From Halochromatium salexigens (GTDB taxonomy: Bacteria > Pseudomonadota > Gammaproteobacteria > Chromatiales > Chromatiaceae), in the NCBI RefSeq assembly GCF_016653295.1, contig NZ_NHSF01000059.1, positions 202,162 through 266,161 of the forward strand: DNA of 64,000 nt. The letters run 5' to 3'. Below the pieces are notes generated by a model that had not been told where the DNA came from, made no database searches, and saw only the letters and a list, made by a program, of their open reading frames with translations. The position numbers and the translations under genes are program-made. Shown piece after piece: positions 1-9,616 of the stretch (positions are counted from its first letter, which is position 1; each line of letters starts with the position of its first letter).

Positions 1-374
1 CGCTGGCGATCTGCGCCTCGAGATCGGCGATCTCGGCCTCGACCTGCGCGATACGGGGACGAAAATCACGCTCGTCGAGGCGCAGTAACACCTCGCCTTC
101 GGCCACGACATCCCCATCCTGGACCCGTACCTCGGCCACCCAGGCCGCTGCCGAGGCGGCCGCGCGCAGCAGATCCGGGGTCTCGACCCGACCATAGAGT
201 TCGAGCTGGGGTGAGGCAGTGATGCGCTCGACCGGTTCGACCTCGACCCGCCAGATACGCTCTTGCACCGTCGGCGAGGCCTGCTCGGACTTGGTCGATT
301 TCAGGATTTGGAAGGCACCGACACCCATGGCGAGGATGAGGACGGGCAGCAACACTTTGAAAAGACGTCTCACG
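1..374 (-). CDS. Efflux RND periplasmic adaptor (HlyD/MFP family), N-terminal part only
   Basis: This is the first ~124 residues of a membrane fusion protein; the rest lies beyond the left edge. The GTG start (bases 374-372) is followed by VRRLFKVLLPVLILAMGVGA, a basic N-terminus and one hydrophobic anchor typical of inner-membrane-tethered adaptors. After that comes a biotinyl-lipoyl-like half motif (VQDGDVVAEGEVLLRLDERD) and the start of a predicted coiled coil (RIAQVEAEIADLEAQIAS). Proteins of this family link an RND pump in the inner membrane to an outer-membrane channel. The pump gene would be expected further left. No substrate can be inferred from this fragment. The 170 bases between it and cmoB hold no gene I can recognise. 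Confidence 0.8.
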
Positions 375-545
375 CGGGATTCTCAAGACAGACGAACGAG
401 GTGGGGATTGGCGTAGTGTCGTGGCGCGCCGGGTCAATGGCAACGACGAAGCGCAGCACATGGGCGCCGAAGGGGGCGGACACAATGAGCGAGTTGGGAT
501 TGGACAGCGCGCTTGTGGAGGAATTCGCGGCGGTTGGAGCAGTGT

Positions 546-1565
546 TCAGTACCCGCGCTCGGCGAGCAGCAGCGCGCGCACGGGGGCTGGATGGCCCTCG
601 ATGGTGAGACTCGGATCGTTCGGATCGAGACAATCGGCCAGGGACTGAAAGCGCATCCAGGGCGTCGCGCGTTGCTCTTCAGTGGTCGTGCGGGACAGGT
701 CGACCAACCGAATCTCGCGGTAACCCGCCGCCGCGATCCAGTCGACCAGGGTCGCGACGCTTGGGATTGCGTGGACGTTGCGCATCCGGGCATAGCGCCC
801 GGCCGGGATCAGGGTCTCGTGATGTGATCGCTCGGGGCGATCGATCACGAGCGTCTCGAGGACCAGCTCGCCACCCGGGCGAAGACAGTCGCGCAAGCGG
901 GCCAGGTGTTGAGCTGGATCGCGTCGGTGATAGAGCACGCCCATCGAGAACAGGGTATCGAACCCGCCTGCGGCCGCGTCGCAAAGGCTTGGCAGATCAT
1001 CATCGGCGAGCGGCAGCACGGCGAGGCGTTCAGCGCCGATGAGTTGGTTGAGGGCGAGGAACTGCAGCACGAAGCGCGCCGTGGGGTCGATACCGAGCAC
1101 CCGCTCGGCGCCGGCACCGAGCGCGCGAAAGCCGTAGTAGCCATTGCCACAGCCGACATCGAGCACCCGGCGCCCGGTCAAGGGCGCGATGGCCTCGGCC
1201 AGACGCGCCCATTTCCAGTCCGAGCGCCACTCGGCATCGACTTCGACCCCATGCAGACAGAACGGCCCCTTGCGCCAGGGGTGCAAGGCGTCCAGCGCCT
1301 GGCGTAGCTGGGTCTTCACCGCCGCCGGCAGCGGTCGTTCGCTCGTCACCCCGACGCAGGGCTGATCCAGGATCACACGCTCCGCCGGCAGCGTCGGCAG
1401 CCGTTGCAGGGCCTCCACCCAGTCGAGCAGATCGCCATGCCGGGCCGGCTGCAGCCGTTCGCCGGTGAGCTGCGCCAAGGGCGCGCTCCAGGCGGCGAGC
1501 GGTGTCGCGCGCAAGGCCTCGAAGAAGGGCGCGAAGCGCTGTGTGAGGGCCTGTTCGGAAGCCAT
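546..1565 (-). CDS. cmoB: tRNA U34 carboxymethyltransferase CmoB
   Basis: CmoB transfers the carboxymethyl group of carboxy-SAM to 5-hydroxyuridine at tRNA position 34, giving the cmo5U wobble base. The 339-residue protein has a class I methyltransferase fold with the SAM loop VLDVGCGNGYYGFR in the middle and the family segment FSMGVLYHRRDP after it. The reading frame stays open 33 bases further upstream, but I chose the ATG at 1565-1563 because it overlaps the cmoA stop (TGATG), a typical translational coupling. The upstream residues would only be antisense of the cmoA C-terminus frame. CmoA, which makes the carboxy-SAM, is encoded directly upstream, so the pair forms a two-gene operon. Confidence 0.95.
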   Translation of the reverse strand: MASEQALTQRFAPFFEALRATPLAAWSAPLAQLTGERLQPARHGDLLDWVEALQRLPTLPAERVILDQPCVGVTSERPLPAAVKTQLRQALDALHPWRKGPFCLHGVEVDAEWRSDWKWARLAEAIAPLTGRRVLDVGCGNGYYGFRALGAGAERVLGIDPTARFVLQFLALNQLIGAERLAVLPLADDDLPSLCDAAAGGFDTLFSMGVLYHRRDPAQHLARLRDCLRPGGELVLETLVIDRPERSHHETLIPAGRYARMRNVHAIPSVATLVDWIAAAGYREIRLVDLSRTTTEEQRATPWMRFQSLADCLDPNDPSLTIEGHPAPVRALLLAERGY

Positions 1566-2308
1566 CAGCGCGCCACCCAGCCAACGAAGTTCAGACATTG
1601 GAAGAAGGGCTCGATGCGCGTGAAACCGGCCTCCTGCAATCGATCCTGATGCGTTTGCATGCTGTCTGGGATCAGCACCTGCTCCAAGGCCGCGCGCTTG
1701 CGAGCGATCTCGAGCTGGCTGTAGCCCTGCGCGGCCTTGAAGTCGGCATGCACCTGGGTCAAGAGTGCGTCGTCATCGCCCAAGGCGACCTTCTCGGCCA
1801 GGATCAGCGCCCCACCCGGTCGCAGCCCAGCGCGGATGCGCTGCAGCAACGGCAAGCGTTGCTCGGGCGCGAGGAATTGCAGGGTCAGGTTCAGCACCAC
1901 GAGACTGGCATCGGCGATGGCGACATCGGCCAGATCGGCACAGATCGGCTGCAGCCGACCGCGCTGGATCGGCTCATCGAGCCGCAGCCGCAGCTCATCG
2001 AGCATCGCTGGCGCCCGATCGACGGCATAGAGGCGGATGGCGGCGTCCCCGTCATCCAGGCTCGGCGGCAGCCGGGCCAGGATGCTGGCGCTGCTGGCGC
2101 CGAGCGAGCAGCCAAGATCATAGACGCGCGTGCCTGGCTGCACCAGGCGGGCACCGAGCAGGCCGATCAGGCGCACCAATTCGGCCAAGCCGGGCACCGA
2201 GCGGGCGAGCATGTCGGCGAAGACCCGCGCCACGCGCTCGTCGAAGATGAAATCACCGCGCGGCGCATCGGCGCGCGCGTAAAGGGTGTCAACGCATGAA
2301 GGTGGCAT
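1565..2308 (-). CDS. cmoA: Carboxy-S-adenosyl-L-methionine synthase CmoA
   Basis: CmoA converts SAM and prephenate to carboxy-SAM, the donor used by CmoB. The methyltransferase-like core shows VYDLGCSLGASS (SAM-binding loop), a YAVDRAPAMLDE segment and LNLTLQFLAPEQR, all characteristic of CmoA. With the ATG at 2308-2306 the protein has 247 residues, the usual family length; an in-frame ATG at 2323 would add five residues. The frame stays open for more than a kilobase upstream, but that part is antisense to ppk and is not part of the gene. The stop overlaps the cmoB start by one base. Confidence 0.94.
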   Translation of the reverse strand: MPPSCVDTLYARADAPRGDFIFDERVARVFADMLARSVPGLAELVRLIGLLGARLVQPGTRVYDLGCSLGASSASILARLPPSLDDGDAAIRLYAVDRAPAMLDELRLRLDEPIQRGRLQPICADLADVAIADASLVVLNLTLQFLAPEQRLPLLQRIRAGLRPGGALILAEKVALGDDDALLTQVHADFKAAQGYSQLEIARKRAALEQVLIPDSMQTHQDRLQEAGFTRIEPFFQCLNFVGWVAR

Positions 2309-2407
2309 TACAACAGATCGCATCAGACCAGATTGGAGACCATCGCCGTCGCGCCCTGTTAGGATACTCGACCCTGTCGATCGACTTGCCCCCATCGGGA
2401 GCCATTC

Positions 2408-4645
2408 ATGAACGATGCCAGCGCGCAACCCATGGTCGAGGACGATGAGGCCGATATCACCTCGGTCGACACCGATGCGCCGCTTGTCAACCCGGAGCCT
2501 GACCTGGACGATCCCGCACTGTACCTCAACCGCGAGCTGACCTGGCTCGCTTTCAATCGCCGTGTGCTGCACGAGGCGGATGATCCTCGCACACCGCTGC
2601 TCGAACGGGTGAAATTCCTCGCCATCGTCAGCAACAACCTCGATGAATTCTTCATGAAACGCATCGGCGGTCTCAAGCAGCAGATCGCCGCCGGGGTTCA
2701 CAGCCAGACCGTCGATGGGCGCACACCGCGCCAGCAGCTCGATGAGTGTCGCGATGAGATCGCCGAGATCCAAGCCGAGCAAGCGCGTATCTACCGCGAG
2801 GTCATGCGCGCGCTCGAGGCGCAAGACATCCATCTGGTCGAGGTCCACGCGCTCTCGGCCGAGGTGCGCAAGCGCCTGCGCGAGCATTTCCGCACCGACA
2901 TCTTCCCGATGATCACGCCGTTGGCGATGGACCCGGCGCACCCCTTCCCGTTCATCTCCAACCTGGCGCTGAATCTGCTGGTGCGACTGCGCTTCCCTGG
3001 CGGCAGCGACACCTACATGGCACGCGTGAAGGTGCCGGTGAGCAAGGATGTCTCCAAGCGCCTGATCCAGGTCGATGGGCTCAACACCTTCGTCACCCTC
3101 GATGATCTCATCGTCCACAACCTCGACATGCTCTTCCCGGGCATGGAAATCGTCAGTTGCGAGCTGTTCCGGGTCACGCGCAACGCCATCGTCGAGCCCG
3201 AGGAGGAGGCCGCCTCGGACTTGCTCGAGATGATCGAGACCGAGCTGCGCGAGCGCCACTTTGCGCCCATCGTCCGCCTCGAGGTGCAGACCGGGATGGA
3301 CCCGGTGCATCGCGGCATGCTCGCCGCCGAGCTGGGCCTGAACGAGGCCGATGATGTCTATGAAGTCGGCGGGCTGATGGGCCGGCGCGACCTGTTCGAG
3401 TTGGCGAGTCTGGACATCCCGGAGCTGCGCGACAAGCCGCATCGTGCCGGCGACCATCCGGTGCTCGGCAATGATCGGCGCAATATCTTCCATATCATCC
3501 GCGAGAACGGCCCGCTGCTGCTGCAGCACCCCTATGAGTCGTTCTCGACCACGGTCGAGCGTTTCCTGACCACCGCCGCCAAGGACCCCAAGGTGCTGGC
3601 GATCAAGATGACCCTGTACCGGACCTCGGGTGGGGCCATCCTCGATGCGCTGATCAAGGCCGCGCGCAACGGCAAGCAGGTCGCGGTGATGGTGGAGCTG
3701 AAGGCGCGCTTCGACGAGGCTGCCAACATCGGCTGGGCGCGGCGTCTGGAAGCCGAGGGCATCCATGTCACCTACGGCGTGGTCGGTCTCAAGACCCACT
3801 GCAAGCTGATCTTCGTGGTGCGGCGCGACTACTCGCAGCTACGCCGTTACTACCACATCGGCACCGGCAACTATCACGGCGGCACCGCCAAGCTCTACAC
3901 CGATCTCGGCATGCTCGGCTGCGACGAGGACATCGGCCAGGATCTGACCGAGCTATTCAATTATCTCACCGGCTATTCGCCGCCGCCGAGCTATCGCAAG
4001 ATCCTCGCCGCGCCCTACACCCTCAAGCGCGGCATCCTCGAGAAGATCGAGCGCGAGATCGCCGTGCATGAGCGCTCGGTCGAGGAAGGCGGCGGCGGTC
4101 TCATCCAGATGAAGATGAACGCGCTCGAGGATGCGGACATCGCCCGCGCGCTCTACAAGGCGAGCCGCGCCGGTGTGAAGGTCGATCTGATCGTGCGCGA
4201 CACCTGCCGCTTCCGCCCGGGCGTGCCGGGGTTGAGCGAGAATGCACGCGTGGTCAGCATCGTCGGGCGCTTTCTCGAGCATGGCCGCATCCTCTATTTC
4301 CGCAACGGCGGTGACGAGGAATACTTGATCGGCTCGGCCGATATGATGCGGCGCAATCTCGAGAGCCGGGTCGAGGTCCAAACCCCGGTCGAGAACCAAG
4401 AGCTACGCCAGGAGCTGCGGTTGATCCTTGATGTCCAGTTGGCCGATCAACGTTCGGCCTGGGAGATGCAACCGGACGGCAGCTATAAGCAACGCCAGCC
4501 TGACGACGAGCACGCCAAGGGCGCGCAGGAGACGCTGATGGGCGTGGCCGAAAAACGCCTTTCGGCCGCAGCCAAGCACAAGGAGAAGAACCTGCGCTCA
4601 CGGCTGCTCAGTCATTTCGAGCATCGGTTGGCGAGCACTTCCTAA
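2408..4645 (+). CDS. ppk1: Polyphosphate kinase 1
   Basis: PPK1 reversibly makes inorganic polyphosphate from ATP. The 745-residue product has the four-domain architecture: N-terminal helical domain (LYLNRELTWLAFNRRVLHEA near residue 40), head domain, and two C-terminal phospholipase D-like domains. The catalytic histidines appear as H464 in LKTHCK (autophosphorylated histidine) and H625 in GRFLEHGRI. The NNLDEFFMKRIGGL signature is near residue 75. The start is set by a GGGAG ribosome binding site eight bases before the ATG. It is divergent from cmoAB across about 100 bases. Polyphosphate granules are common in phototrophic sulfur bacteria, but nothing here shows a special regulation. Confidence 0.97.
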   Translation: MNDASAQPMVEDDEADITSVDTDAPLVNPEPDLDDPALYLNRELTWLAFNRRVLHEADDPRTPLLERVKFLAIVSNNLDEFFMKRIGGLKQQIAAGVHSQTVDGRTPRQQLDECRDEIAEIQAEQARIYREVMRALEAQDIHLVEVHALSAEVRKRLREHFRTDIFPMITPLAMDPAHPFPFISNLALNLLVRLRFPGGSDTYMARVKVPVSKDVSKRLIQVDGLNTFVTLDDLIVHNLDMLFPGMEIVSCELFRVTRNAIVEPEEEAASDLLEMIETELRERHFAPIVRLEVQTGMDPVHRGMLAAELGLNEADDVYEVGGLMGRRDLFELASLDIPELRDKPHRAGDHPVLGNDRRNIFHIIRENGPLLLQHPYESFSTTVERFLTTAAKDPKVLAIKMTLYRTSGGAILDALIKAARNGKQVAVMVELKARFDEAANIGWARRLEAEGIHVTYGVVGLKTHCKLIFVVRRDYSQLRRYYHIGTGNYHGGTAKLYTDLGMLGCDEDIGQDLTELFNYLTGYSPPPSYRKILAAPYTLKRGILEKIEREIAVHERSVEEGGGGLIQMKMNALEDADIARALYKASRAGVKVDLIVRDTCRFRPGVPGLSENARVVSIVGRFLEHGRILYFRNGGDEEYLIGSADMMRRNLESRVEVQTPVENQELRQELRLILDVQLADQRSAWEMQPDGSYKQRQPDDEHAKGAQETLMGVAEKRLSAAAKHKEKNLRSRLLSHFEHRLASTS

Positions 4646-4665
4646 GAGCGCTTGCAACGCTCTTA
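4643..4665 (+). terminator. Hairpin at the ppk1 stop codon
   Basis: An 8-bp perfect inverted repeat, TAAGAGCG and CGCTCTTA with a 7-base loop, begins at the ppk1 stop codon. There is no clear U tract after it, so termination is only a guess; it may stabilise the 3' end of the message. Confidence 0.35.
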
Positions 4666-4810
4666 AAGCGGTTTCCAACCACACCGCGAGCAGGTCAGTA
4701 CCGGCAAGTGATGGCAGTGCTCGGGTGTCTGTGATGAACTCTGAATGTCTGCTCAAGTTCAGGGGTTGACGTCGGTTGGTCTGGACTGCAAAGGCGGGAT
4801 CGCCGGGCAC

Positions 4811-4834
4811 AAAAAAGCCCGCAACACGGCGGGC
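4811..4834 (-). terminator. Rho-independent terminator of tRNA-Gln
   Basis: On the minus strand a 6-bp GC stem (GCCCGC / GCGGGC, 6-base loop) is followed directly by six T residues. It lies six bases past the tRNA 3' end and is a textbook intrinsic terminator for that transcript. Confidence 0.9.
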
Positions 4835-4840
4835 CTGAAA

Positions 4841-4914
4841 TGGCTGGGGGACTAGGATTCGAACCTAGGTTGACGGAGTCAGAGTCCGTAGTCCTGCCGC
4901 TAGACGATCCCCCA
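4841..4914 (-). tRNA. tRNA-Gln (anticodon CTG)
   Basis: The 74-base minus-strand sequence folds as a cloverleaf. The acceptor stem is TGGGGGA / TCCCCCA with a G discriminator and encoded CCA. The anticodon arm is ACGGA-CTCTGAC-TCCGT, giving anticodon CTG, and the T loop carries GGTTCGAATCC. CTG reads the Gln codon CAG. A terminator follows immediately and rpsI lies about 65 bases further along the opposite side of its 5' end, on the same strand. Confidence 0.97.
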
Positions 4915-4980
4915 AAAGCGGTAGGGTGAGCTGCTGTACGTATCAGGCCAGTCTCACCGCCGACAATGCTAACGTATCGA

Positions 4981-5367
4981 TTAACGTTTTGAGAACTGCG
5001 GCCGCTTCCGCGCCTTGTGCAAGCCGATCTTCTTACGCTCGACTTCACGCGCATCACGGGTCAGGAAGCCAGCGCGGCGCAGGGGCGAACGCAGGCGCTC
5101 GTCATGGCCGACTAGGGCGCGGGCGATGCCGTGGCGGATGGCGCCCGCCTGACCGCTCGAGCCACCGCCAACCACGGTCGCCTTGACGTCAACGCGGTCG
5201 ACCAAATCAACGGCTTCGAGGGCTTGGCGAACCAGCATGCGCGCGGTCTCGCGACCAAAATATTCATCGAGCGAGCGCCCGTTGACGTTGATCTGCCCGG
5301 AGCCCGTGCTCAGGAACACGCGCGCCGAGGAGCTTTTGCGACGCCCTGTGGCGTACTGTTTTTCCAT
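4981..5367 (-). CDS. rpsI: 30S ribosomal protein S9
   Basis: S9 is a small-subunit head protein whose C-terminal tail reaches the P-site tRNA. The 128-residue product starts [19 protein letters not shown] and ends with the invariant basic tail [11 protein letters not shown]; the [21 protein letters not shown] segment is the family core. It lies 35 bases downstream of rplM on the same strand, the conserved rplM-rpsI operon. Confidence 0.98.
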   Translation of the reverse strand: MEKQYATGRRKSSSARVFLSTGSGQINVNGRSLDEYFGRETARMLVRQALEAVDLVDRVDVKATVVGGGSSGQAGAIRHGIARALVGHDERLRSPLRRAGFLTRDAREVERKKIGLHKARKRPQFSKR

Positions 5368-5402
5368 GGTTCAGGTTTCCGAGAAGAATGCAGTGGTATC
5401 GA

Positions 5403-5831
5403 CTAGATCTCGAGCGGTTGCGGTTGCTGTGCCGCGTGGCGATGCTCGGGTCCAGCAAAGACTTTGAGTTTCTTGAGAATCGCGCGGCCGAGCGGGTTGC
5501 GCGGCAGCATGCCCTTGACCGCAAATTGGATGACGCGCTCCGGGTGCTTATCGAGCATCTGCGCGAGGCTGGCCGAACGCAGGTTGCCGATGTAACCAGT
5601 GTGACGGTAGTACATCTTGTCGGTCATCTTGTTGCCGGTCACCCTCACCTTATCGGCATTGACGATGACCAGGAAGTCACCGGTATCGACATGCGGCGTG
5701 TAGGTGGGCTTATGCTTTCCGCGCAGCCGGCGTGCACACTCGCTCGCGAGCCGACCCAGCGTCTTGCCTTCAGCATCGATCAGGTACCAAGCCCGCCGAA
5801 CGTCAGCCGGCTTTGCGCTTTGGGTTGTCAT
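5403..5831 (-). CDS. rplM: 50S ribosomal protein L13
   Basis: L13 is an early assembly protein of the large subunit. The 142-residue product has the typical start ([17 protein letters not shown]) and the [15 protein letters not shown] core. A GGGAG ribosome binding site lies eight bases before the ATG. It is the first gene of the rplM-rpsI pair. The 95 bases between it and sbcB are AT-richer than the surroundings and probably hold the promoter, but I could not fix clear -35/-10 boxes. Confidence 0.98.
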   Translation of the reverse strand: MTTQSAKPADVRRAWYLIDAEGKTLGRLASECARRLRGKHKPTYTPHVDTGDFLVIVNADKVRVTGNKMTDKMYYRHTGYIGNLRSASLAQMLDKHPERVIQFAVKGMLPRNPLGRAILKKLKVFAGPEHRHAAQQPQPLEI

Positions 5832-5926
5832 GGCGTCGCTCCCAGCGAGTCATCAGTAAAAAGATAGACCGCCTAATATAAACAATCCTGGCGACCCTCG
5901 CAACCATCTCGCGCAGCGAGATGGCC

Positions 5927-7372
5927 TCACAGTTCTTCGGCCGACATCACCTGCTCGCCCCAGCGCTCGAGTCGCTCGAGGATCGCCAGCGCGCGCGGAT
6001 CGGCGCCGTGCTCGGCGCGCAAGCGCGCGAGCCTGTCTTCATAGGCGTCGATGGTCAGCGCGGCCCCGGCGTCTGGATCGGTCAGGCGCTCGAAGCGCCA
6101 GGCATCCCAGGCCTCGCGCTCGTCCTCGCTCAGCGTCTCCGGCCAACTGCGCGCGCGCATGCGAAACAGCAGGGTCGGCAGGCGCGCGTCCTCGAAGGGC
6201 GGCCGAGCCTCGGCCAGCGCGGACGGTGAGAGCGCATTGAGCTGCTCCATCAGGCGCCGATCGTGCTCCGAGAAGAACCCACCGCTGTAGAGCATCCGTT
6301 CCGGGTCGTTCGGCGTCTCGAACGGCGCCCGCGCGGCGAACGCAGCACTCAGGCGCTCGGCGATCTCGGTGCGATGCCGCAGCGCGCGGCGCGCATGCTC
6401 AGCGACCTGATTAGGATCGATCCGCCAGCGCTCGGCAGCGTCCGGGTTCAGGGTCTTCATCGGCGCCAACATCGGGGCGGCATTGATCTTGATGCCTTTC
6501 ACCGGCACGCGCTCGACCCCGGCGGGCAGCGCCTCACGCCGGGTGAAAATCCGCCGTTGCAGATCATCCGGCGAGTACTCCAGCACCTGGGTCGGATCCT
6601 GGCGCAGATCGAAACACAGCCGCGTGTTCTTCTGGCTCGGATGCGCCGCCATGCTGAGGATCGGCGCTATGCAGCCCTGAGCCGCCGCATAGCGCTGCGA
6701 GCAGTGCAGCAAGGGCTCGCCAGCGGAAAGCATCTCGTCGACACGCTGTTTGTCGCGCAGCCCCAGCGCGTAGTCGAACAAGCGCGGCTGCGCCGCCTTC
6801 AGCCGTCGCGCCAGGCCCAGGGTCGCGCGCACGTCGGCGAGGGCATCATGGGCACCATCGTGGGCGATCGCATTCGCTGCGGTCAGCTCCTCGAGCTTGA
6901 ACGAGGTCACACCGGGTTCGCGCTCGGGCCAGTGGATGCCCTCAGGGCGCAACGCATGCGCGAGCCGGAGCACATCGATCAGATCCCAGCGCGAGTTGCC
7001 GTTCTGCCAGCTATGCGCATAGGGGTCGATCAGGTGGCGGTAGAAGAGCCAGTTGTTGACACGATCGTCGAACCTCAGGCTGTTGTAGCCGACCGAACAG
7101 GTGCCGGGCACTATCAGCTCGCGCTGGATCGCCCGCGCGAATTCGGCCTCTGGCAGGCCACGCTCGAGCGCTTGCTCGGGCGTGATGCCGTTGACCAAGC
7201 AGGCCTCGGGCTGCGGCAGGAGATCGGTCGCTGGGCGCGCATAGCACACCAGTGGCGCGCCGATCTCGTTGAGATCGGCATCGGTGCGCAAGCCGGCGAA
7301 CTGGCAGGGTCGATCACGCGACGGGTCGTTGCCCCAGGTCTCGTAGTCGTACCAGTAGAAGCTCGCCGCCAT
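5927..7372 (-). CDS. sbcB: Exodeoxyribonuclease I
   Basis: Exonuclease I degrades single-stranded DNA 3' to 5' and acts in recombination and mismatch repair. The 481-residue protein has the DEDDh nuclease motifs: WYDYETWG (D9, E11), SVGYNSLRFDDRVNNWLFYR, and HDGAHDALADVRATLGLA with the catalytic His/Asp. The SH3-like and helical C-terminal domains follow (LLFRMRARSWPETLSEDE). It lies 43 bases downstream of rplS on the same strand, so it may be read through from the rpsP operon. Its location between two ribosomal protein operons has no functional meaning I can support. Confidence 0.96.
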   Translation of the reverse strand: MAASFYWYDYETWGNDPSRDRPCQFAGLRTDADLNEIGAPLVCYARPATDLLPQPEACLVNGITPEQALERGLPEAEFARAIQRELIVPGTCSVGYNSLRFDDRVNNWLFYRHLIDPYAHSWQNGNSRWDLIDVLRLAHALRPEGIHWPEREPGVTSFKLEELTAANAIAHDGAHDALADVRATLGLARRLKAAQPRLFDYALGLRDKQRVDEMLSAGEPLLHCSQRYAAAQGCIAPILSMAAHPSQKNTRLCFDLRQDPTQVLEYSPDDLQRRIFTRREALPAGVERVPVKGIKINAAPMLAPMKTLNPDAAERWRIDPNQVAEHARRALRHRTEIAERLSAAFAARAPFETPNDPERMLYSGGFFSEHDRRLMEQLNALSPSALAEARPPFEDARLPTLLFRMRARSWPETLSEDEREAWDAWRFERLTDPDAGAALTIDAYEDRLARLRAEHGADPRALAILERLERWGEQVMSAEEL

Positions 7373-7415
7373 GGCTCAATTCAGCCGGGGCCCAACAGCA
7401 ACGCCACGGCCTCGT

Positions 7416-7760
7416 TCAGACCTTCTCTTTGATACGCGCGGCCTTGCCGGTGAGCCCACGCAGGTAGTAGAGCTTCGCGCGCCGCACATCGCCACGCCGC
7501 TTGACCTTGATCTCCGCGATCGCCGGGCTGTGGGTCTGGAACACACGCTCCACGCCTTCGCCATGAGAGATCTTGCGCACTGTGAAGGCGGAATTGAGGC
7601 CGCGGTTGCGCTTGGCGATGCAGATACCCTCAAACGCCTGCAGACGTTCACGCTCGCCCTCCTTAACGCGGACCTGCACCACTAGGGTATCGCCGGGTGC
7701 GAACGCAGCCACCGCTGGACGCATCTGTTCTTGTTCGATTTGCTGGATGATATTGCTCAT
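7416..7760 (-). CDS. rplS: 50S ribosomal protein L19
   Basis: L19 lies at the 30S-50S interface. The product contains the family signatures [24 protein letters not shown] (in part) and [21 protein letters not shown] chose the ATG at 7760, giving [12 protein letters not shown], because it matches the conserved L19 N-terminus and lies one base after the trmD stop; an in-frame GTG twelve bases upstream would overlap trmD. The protein is 114 residues, the usual length. It is the last gene of the rpsP-rimM-trmD-rplS operon. Confidence 0.97.
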   Translation of the reverse strand: MSNIIQQIEQEQMRPAVAAFAPGDTLVVQVRVKEGERERLQAFEGICIAKRNRGLNSAFTVRKISHGEGVERVFQTHSPAIAEIKVKRRGDVRRAKLYYLRGLTGKAARIKEKV

Positions 7761-7761
7761 G

Positions 7762-8547
7762 TCATTGCTCACTCTGTTCCGCTCCGACGCTCGGCCGCGA
7801 CCGTGACGCCTCCCGAAGATAGTCGTCGAGCAGCTGCTGCTCGACGTCGCTCATGCCTCGTTCTTGCAGCAGCTCTGGACGCCGCTGCCAGGTTCGCCCC
7901 AGCGCCTGCTGCAAGCGCCAGCGCTCAATCGCCCGATGATCCCCGCTCAGCAGCACCTGAGGCACGCGCTGATCGGCGATCGTCTCCGGCCGGGTGTAAT
8001 GGGGGCAGTCCAATAACCCGTTGGCATGTGAGTCCTGGCGCGCCGAGTCGGCATGGCCGAGCGCGCCTGGCAACAGCCGAATAACCGCATCCATCACCAC
8101 CATGGCCGCGAGTTCGCCACCGCTGAGCACATAGTCGCCGATGGACCATTCCTCGTCGACGCAGTCCTCGATCAGGCGCTCGTCGACGCCTTCATAGCGC
8201 CCCGCAATCAACACCCAGCCGGGCGCGGCACTGATGCGCGCGATCTTAGCCTGATGGATCCGCTCACCCTGCGGCGACAGGTAGGCGACACGACTGCGCA
8301 CCCCAGCGGCGGCGGCCTCGGCCCGGGCGGCCTCGATCGCGGCGCGCAAGGGCGCGTAGCGCATCACCATGCCAGGGCCGCCGCCGTAGGGGCGATCATC
8401 GACGCTGCGATGCACATCGGTGGTGTCATCGCGCGGGTTGCGCAGGTGGATCTCGGCGATCCGCCGCTGCAAGGCCCGCGCCACCACGCCCTCTTCGGTC
8501 AGCGCCGTGAACTGCGCCGGAAATAGGGTGATGACATCGAAACGCAT
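7762..8547 (-). CDS. trmD: tRNA (guanine37-N1)-methyltransferase TrmD
   Basis: TrmD methylates G37 next to the anticodon, which prevents +1 frameshifting. The 261-residue protein starts [13 protein letters not shown] and has the SPOUT trefoil-knot motifs: [32 protein letters not shown]-like [24 protein letters not shown] (in part), and [10 protein letters not shown]. The last 25 residues are more variable. It is the third gene in the rpsP operon; a GC-rich stem-loop-like 78-base gap separates it from rimM. Confidence 0.97.
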   Translation of the reverse strand: MRFDVITLFPAQFTALTEEGVVARALQRRIAEIHLRNPRDDTTDVHRSVDDRPYGGGPGMVMRYAPLRAAIEAARAEAAAAGVRSRVAYLSPQGERIHQAKIARISAAPGWVLIAGRYEGVDERLIEDCVDEEWSIGDYVLSGGELAAMVVMDAVIRLLPGALGHADSARQDSHANGLLDCPHYTRPETIADQRVPQVLLSGDHRAIERWRLQQALGRTWQRRPELLQERGMSDVEQQLLDDYLREASRSRPSVGAEQSEQ

Positions 8548-8625
8548 TGTTCACACCTAGGCTTCACCGCGGGGTTTCCGCCCGGGAACGCCGCCTGAGC
8601 CTGCCCGGGAAAATCCCGCCCGGCG

Positions 8626-9147
8626 CTAGAACGCCGGATCCCAGTCCACCAGCAGCCGACTCGCCTTGAAATCAACCTCGAGCACGCATTGCCCCCAGAC
8701 GAAGGGCAGTAAACGCTCGCGTTCTCCGCGCACCACCAAGACATCATTGGCACCGGTCTCGATCAGGTGACTGACCTGCCCGAGTGCGACGCCCTCGCTG
8801 GTCTCGACCCGCAGCCCCTGCAGGTCGATCCAGTAGAATTCATCCGCCGATGGCGGCGGCAGTTGATCGCGTTGAATCGCAATCGTCTTACCGCTGAGGG
8901 CCCGCGCCTGATCGCGATCCTCATAGCCCTGTAGCTGCGCCACTAGGCCTTTACCATGCCGTCGCCAAGCGAGAACGCGGTGCGCATCGCCATCGATCAG
9001 CCAGGGCATGTAATGGAAGATGTTCTCGAGCGGGCTGGTCTCCGAAAAGACCTTCAGCCAGCCGCGCACGCCATGGACCCCGAGAATACGACCGAGGACA
9101 ACAGTCTTCGGTATCAGGCCGTCCGAAGCATCAGCGCCATCGCTCAT
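8626..9147 (-). CDS. rimM: Ribosome maturation factor RimM
   Basis: RimM helps 30S head assembly by binding S19 near the 16S rRNA 3' domain. The 173-residue protein starts its conserved part with VLGRILGVHGVRGWLKVFSE, has the IDLQGLRVETSEGVALGQV PRC-barrel region and ends in the conserved LLPFVWGQCVLEVD segment. It lies about 53 bases downstream of rpsP and is part of the rpsP-rimM-trmD-rplS operon. Confidence 0.96.
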   Translation of the reverse strand: MSDGADASDGLIPKTVVLGRILGVHGVRGWLKVFSETSPLENIFHYMPWLIDGDAHRVLAWRRHGKGLVAQLQGYEDRDQARALSGKTIAIQRDQLPPPSADEFYWIDLQGLRVETSEGVALGQVSHLIETGANDVLVVRGERERLLPFVWGQCVLEVDFKASRLLVDWDPAF

Positions 9148-9200
9148 GGGCCATTCGCAATCTGGGCTTCAGCAGCGACGCGGATGCGCGCGGCGCGCTG

Positions 9201-9467
9201 TTAAGTGGCAACCGCGACGTCGGCGTCCTTCGCGGCTTCCTTGAGCAACTTGGTCACGCGCTCGGACGGCTGTGCACCCTGCTCGAGCCAATGTTGAGCG
9301 CGCGCGCGATCGACGCGCAGGCGGCTCTCACCACCAATGGCGCAGGGATTGAAGAAGCCCAGGCGCTCAATGCAACCGCCATCCCGTGCCTTACGGATGT
9401 CGGTGACGACGATTTGGTAGAACGGACGCTTCTTGGCGCCGCCACGGGTGAGTCTGATCTTGACCAT
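9201..9467 (-). CDS. rpsP: 30S ribosomal protein S16
   Basis: S16 is a small-subunit assembly protein. I chose the ATG at 9467-9465, which gives the canonical start [20 protein letters not shown] and an 88-residue protein; the frame is open for 19 more codons upstream but those residues are not conserved S16 sequence. The family motif [10 protein letters not shown] is present. It is the promoter-proximal gene of the operon, followed by rimM, trmD and rplS. The 150 bases between rpsP and rnpB include a T-rich minus-strand run at about 9578-9590 that could be the U tract ending the rnpB transcript. Confidence 0.97.
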   Translation of the reverse strand: MVKIRLTRGGAKKRPFYQIVVTDIRKARDGGCIERLGFFNPCAIGGESRLRVDRARAQHWLEQGAQPSERVTKLLKEAAKDADVAVAT

Positions 9468-9616
9468 CGCTATTGATCCAAATACTCGCTTTGTCGGAAA
9501 GACTGGATGCTGGCAGGCGCGCATGCACCAACCAAACGTAACAGACTATGATACCTGAGCGTTTCCACTCAGAAAAGGAAAAAACGCGGCTTCACCACCA
9601 GCATGCGTGGAGAGGA

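Noticed and set aside
2309-3799. Upstream extension of cmoA to 744 codons
   Set aside because: The extra N-terminal part is antisense to ppk1 and the normal CmoA length is obtained from the ATG at 2308.
5832-5926. Promoter boxes for rplM
   Set aside because: An AT-rich patch with TATATT is visible on the minus strand but no -35 box at a suitable distance, so I did not annotate a promoter.
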